From Costus lasius (taxonomy: Eukaryota > Streptophyta > Magnoliopsida > Zingiberales > Costaceae): a stretch of DNA of 64,000 nucleotides. The first letter of the stretch is position 1; each line of letters starts with the position of its first letter. Of the stretch, positions 60,241 through 64,000 are shown piece after piece. The notes beneath the pieces are model-generated. The model searched no databases and was not told where the DNA came from. It saw nothing but the letters and a program-made list of their open reading frames with translations. The stretch covers positions 25,841,439 through 25,905,438 of the forward strand of contig CM050450.1 in the NCBI GenBank assembly GCA_027563935.2, in the 5' to 3' direction. The translations under genes were made by a program, and so were the position numbers.

Positions 60241-61771
60241 TAAACATATTCCGTGGTTATTTGGGAGAGATTTAAATTCATACCGCTTTCCTTCATCGAG
60301 GTTGTGCTCAAGTGTTCTTCTTTCAATCTTTTTGGCTCTAGTGGTGATGCAGAATTTAATAGTGCAAAATAAGAACTTGCTTCCTCCTCTTCATCACTGC
60401 AATCACCTGTGGTAAGACATACTTCGAGTGGATCCCTCTCTATCCTAGAATCAATGGTCATCGGTAAAGTGTCATCCAGGACTTCAACACTACAGCAGGA
60501 TCCTGCAAAAGAAGGTTTCTTTAAGTTTTTGGTCAGATCAAAATCTACATATTCATCACCTATCTTAAAAGTAAGCTTCCCATTCTTAACATCATCTATC
60601 ATGGCACCAGCTGTCACCAAAAAGGGGCAACCTAAAATTATGGGAAGTCTAGAATCATCCTCCATCTCAAGGATAACAAAATCAGCAGGAATAAAAAAAC
60701 TTACTGACCTTGATAGGCACATCTTCAAGAATACCTACCGAATGTCGTACAGAGTGGTTGGCTAGCTGTAAAGAAATAGAAGTGGGCTTAAGATCTCCAA
60801 TGTCCAGCTTCTTACAAATAGAGTGCGGCATCAAGCTGACACTAGCCCCTTAATCACACAAAACACGGTCAATAGACATATCACCAATCAAATAAGGAAT
60901 AGAAAAACTCTCTGGATCTTTAAGCTTTGTTGGCAATTTATTCTGAATTATTGCACTGCACTCCTCAATGAGTGCGACCGTTCCATGCTCTTCCAACTTC
61001 CTCTTGTTGGACAATATTTCTTTTAAAAATTTGGCGTATGGAGGCATCTGCGACAATGCATCAGTGAAAGGAATATTAATATAAAGCTTTTTGAGTACCT
61101 CCAAAATTTTCCAAATTGCTTGTCAAGTTTAGCCTTTGCCAATCTTTAAGGAAAGGGTACTGGCGGTTTGTAGGGAGGTGGTGGTACATAAACTGGCTTT
61201 GGCTCCCTATCTTGTGAAGATATTTTGCCTTCATTTCCCTATTCCTTAGTGATATCAGAATCCTACACCTCCTGGTCTTGCGTTGTGTCAGGTGCCCGTG
61301 GCTCTTCCAACTGTTTCCCACTACGCATTGTAATGGCATTGCAGTGCTCGCGTGGGTTTATCTTTGGTTTCCCCAGTAGTCATCTATCGGTCTACTTGAA
61401 GAACTATCCTACTGAGCTATTTGAGTCTCCAACATCTTCTGATGGGTTTCATAGATTTCATCTCAGAAGTTATATTCTTGATAGACTCGCTGACATGTCT
61501 AAATTCATGCCTGAAATCTTCATTTTGTTTGGTCTGAGTGGCAATAAATTACTCAAGTAGAATCTCCATGTTCGACTTCTGAGGAGCTTGAGGTTGATTA
61601 TACTGTCTCTGCTAAAAGCCAGGTAGTTGTCGATTGTTACCTTTAGGTGCCTGGTTTTGATTGCTCCTCCAAGAGAGATTGGGATGGTTCCTCTACCGAG
61701 GGTTGTAAGTACTTGAGTATGGGTCATTCTAAGGTCTTCCATTATAATTTCCAATGGCATTAGTGATGTCT
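60241..61771 (-). pseudogene. Athila gag C-terminus and protease (decayed, 5' truncated)
   Basis: Minus strand: NPGWRNHPN-like words near 61670 in a shifted frame, CNAITMRSGKQLEEP near 61335, LSNKRKLEEHGTVALIEEC near 61020, protease region with GDMSIDRVLCD then FIPADFVILEMEDDSRLPII and LGCPFLVTAGAMIDDVKNGK (60728-60530). Gag is cut off at 61771 by the inverted LTR, so the N-terminal gag, primer site and 5' LTR of this element are missing. Confidence 0.8.
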
Positions 61772-63062
61772 TGTATTTTGGTAGTATTTTCTGATATTAT
61801 TTTATCTCAAAACAAGGCATATTCTAGTGCTTTTATGTAATTTTCAGGCTTATTTACTTGATTGCTTCGGAATCTTCACTTTTTCTTATTTTTGTGAAAC
61901 TTTAGGTAAAATCACCCAATTTTGAAGTCCTTTGAAGATTCTAAGATTGTGGGGTGATTCCCTACGTGAAGACGAAGCTACACGTCAAATTTGGGCTCAA
62001 TCGGAGCTACTTTGAAAAATACGGCCAGGTGAACCCGGCGCGTGCTTTCACCGGATGTCCGAAAGTTCACAGAAGACTTCACTACCTGGTGAACCTGGCA
62101 GAGTTCACCCATGATTCTTTCGGAAGGATCCTTAGCAGATGTCTACAGTATGCTTCACTACCTGGTGAACCCGGCAGGGTTCATCGGTGATTCTTTCTTG
62201 ACGGAACTGTACAGAAGACTTCATCACTTGGTGAACCTGGCAGGGTTCACTAGTGATTTCGACCGGGGTGTCCGACCTTTACTCGGATTTCCTTTGATTT
62301 TGAGCCCTAGGGATGTCCAAATTAGGCAAGTGAGCATGTTTTAGAAAGCTTATTCAGAGGCGAATTCAAGAAATATAAAAGCCCTCTCTGAAACTTCCTA
62401 ATGATCGAGAAATCGGTGCACGAGCGGGCTAGGGCGACTGGAAACGGTGACAACATTGTTCGAAGGTGATTTTTGAGGGATTGAACCATTAGAGCTCATC
62501 GATTCTTGAAAATTACATTCGATTCATCATCTCCTTCTCCTTAGAAACATTTGATTGTAGTTTTCCTAAATTTATAGAGAGATTTTTGTGTGATTTCATG
62601 AATACAGTAGCGTAAAACCTATTTTAGGGATTGGTTGAAGCCCGCTGACAATTTCTAATCGCAAACTTTGATTTAAATCTGTTATTTGATTATTCATATG
62701 AGCATATTTACTTTGTTGCACTTATTTCGTAATTTTGCTTTGGCCATGTATTATCATGTTTTGGCCGACGCGATTCATATCGAGAGGAGAGTCGTGTTGG
62801 TGGATTCCCTTAGTAAGACTTATGAATCCATGATACAAGAGTGCTTGGGTTTCACTCGAGGGTGTCATAACTTTCCATCGAGCACATAGAGTTTGCCTAG
62901 AATGATCCACCGCGAGAGTAGGAGACCGTTCTAGGTGAACACAGGGGTGTACCACCGAGAGGGGGCGCCTTGTACCTTAGAGAGAGTTCCTTATGCAAAA
63001 TTGTGAATTCTTATAATAGATCATCTCTTACGCAATTAAAATTGTCAACGTGGTGGATGGTA
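61772..63062 (+). repeat. Athila-type LTR in inverted orientation, truncated
   Basis: Starts TGTATTTTGGTAGTATTTT (the sense 5' end) and runs antiparallel to the LTR at 17325-18879. For example 62895-62990 contains CCGCGAGAGTAGGAGACCG and GGCGCCTTGTACC, the reverse complement of landmarks at 17605-17690. It carries GGTGAACCCGGCAGGGTTCA units near 62030, 62090, 62162 and 62230. It breaks off at 63062 where another LTR begins. It belongs to a different insertion from the element at 52-61 kb, whose LTR points the other way. Confidence 0.75.
62028..62262. repeat. GGTGAACC-type palindrome array (inverted LTR)
   Basis: Four units with GGTGAACC(C/T)GGCAGGGTTCA, about 65-70 bp apart, each followed by GTGATT(C/T)TTTC or similar and interleaved with CAGAAGACTTCA. 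Same unit type as the array at 18341. Confidence 0.8.
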
Positions 63063-64000
63063 TGTTGGGAAACCCCAGGGATTTTAAAAAATTTTACAGA
63101 CAAGCACAACGGAAGCAATCCCCGAAACAGGCCAGTCCCAAAAACCCAGAAGATCGAGTCTTGCGAGGAGATCGACACAGTGAGTAGGAGATGATACCTT
63201 GATGCAAATTAAGTGATGCGATGCAGGTGCCCAAATGTGCGCCCTCTGCAGTCTCGCACACAGCCGAACCTCGAATCCTCTTCTTCCATGCCTGGTGCTA
63301 GCCTCGGGAAGAAGATCCACGCCTTTGGGAGACTTCGTCGGAGGAGGAGGAGGTGGAGCTTCGTCGGAGTCCAACTCTTGAAGCACTCCACCAAGATCCG
63401 AACCGGAATCAACCGAAGCCAAAGTCCAACTTTGGAGAGGAGGGCGCCAAGGAACTTCCAAAGTTCCGAACTCACTAAAGGGAAAAGGAGAGGCAATGGG
63501 CGAACATCCCTCTCCCTCTTTCCAGGAGTGGCGACAAGGGGACAAGGGGGGCAAGAGTTCAAGAGTTGTAACGAGGAGGGAGGAAGGGGGTTTATATACC
63601 CATGAATAGGTGCACCTCTTCACTAGTGAAGAGGCACACCTCTTCATGAAGAGACACACCTCTTCAAGAGGTAAAACCCATTTCGCCCACTCCAAGTGCC
63701 ATGCGCCCAAGTACATTCACCCACTCCAAGTGAGAAGCTCCAAGCTTCTCACCTTAAGAAGATGTGCAACTTGGATTTGTCCACCTCAAGGAAATGCGCC
63801 AAGCTCACTCCAAGTAGCTTGCACCATTCCATTTGGCCCAAATGGCTTATTGAGCCCATTTGGCCTATTAGCCCAACTTGGTCTATTGGGCCCATTTGGC
63901 CTACTAGGCCCAAAAACAAGTTAGCTCCAAATGATTCCTTTCATCTCATTTAGCACAGTGGTGCTGATGGATTCTCCCAAACAGATCTGAGTTATCCAAT
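63063..64000 (+). repeat. LTR starting TGTTGGGAAACCCC (runs off the window)
   Basis: The terminus TGTTGGGAAACCCCAGGG interrupts the Athila-type LTR; it is typical of Ty1/copia LTRs of plants, though no coding region is in view, so the class is inferred. It includes a palindrome cluster at 63615-63671 and repeats of GCCCATTTGGCCTA at 63850-63915. Long open frames on both strands across 63084-63953 are low complexity. Confidence 0.6.
63615..63671. repeat. Three consecutive perfect CTCTTCA palindromes
   Basis: CCTCTTCACTAGTGAAGAGG (63615-63634, 20 bp), CTCTTCATGAAGAG (63640-63653, 14 bp) and CCTCTTCAAGAGG (63659-63671, 13 bp, one centre base). A further odd palindrome CCATTTGGCCCAAATGG is at 63829-63845. 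Confidence 0.95.

Noticed and set aside
63084..63716. 210-codon minus-strand frame and overlapping plus-strand frames
   Set aside because: Low-complexity, LTR-internal, no family motif, open on both strands because of base composition.

Overview
This is nuclear DNA of a flowering plant: three intron-containing genes sit in AT-rich DNA packed with nested transposable elements. A monocot is my best guess, because the first exon of the isoaspartyl methyltransferase gene is very GC-rich while later exons are not, but the sequence does not settle the species. No bacterial, organellar, rRNA, CRISPR or tRNA gene was seen.

Genes. (1) 1-4000, plus: the 3' end of a DUF212 (acid phosphatase/vanadium haloperoxidase-related) membrane protein gene that enters from outside the window. 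(2) 6657-29746, plus: a complete protein-L-isoaspartate O-methyltransferase gene with four exons (297 codons) spread over 23 kb. Its exon 1 encodes a plastid/mitochondrial-type leader and ends with a second Met that would give the classic 230-residue cytosolic enzyme. (3) 38547-41482, minus: a complete three-exon cytochrome b5 gene (131 codons) with an ER tail anchor.

Transposons. PIMT intron 2 (10.3 kb) holds a copia-like remnant, an Athila-type LTR fragment and a CCGGT-family element split by a 1.56 kb solo LTR. PIMT intron 3 (9.5 kb) holds one complete antisense Ty3/gypsy element (20599-28366) with 5-bp target duplications, two 1.56 kb LTRs, a tRNA-Met primer site and a decayed gag-pol. 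Between PIMT and cytochrome b5 lie a PIF/Harbinger transposase remnant, a hAT-like MITE split by an LTR, and a truncated Athila copy. From 42 kb to the end it is almost all transposon: an antisense gypsy remnant carrying a Tourist MITE; three identical 182-bp SINE-like units, two of them in a perfect head-to-head inverted repeat; a Del/Tekay-type element (plus) cut in its reverse transcriptase by an Athila element (minus, with an env-position ORF); an inverted Athila-type LTR; and finally a TGTTGGG-type LTR running off the end.

The most unusual signal is that LTRs of at least three unrelated retrotransposon groups here carry arrays of short perfect palindromes or nested hairpins. In the Athila array the paired arms change together from unit to unit, which suggests structure is being kept. 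In the PIMT-intron element the palindromes also lie in a reading frame that continues the polyprotein into the LTR.
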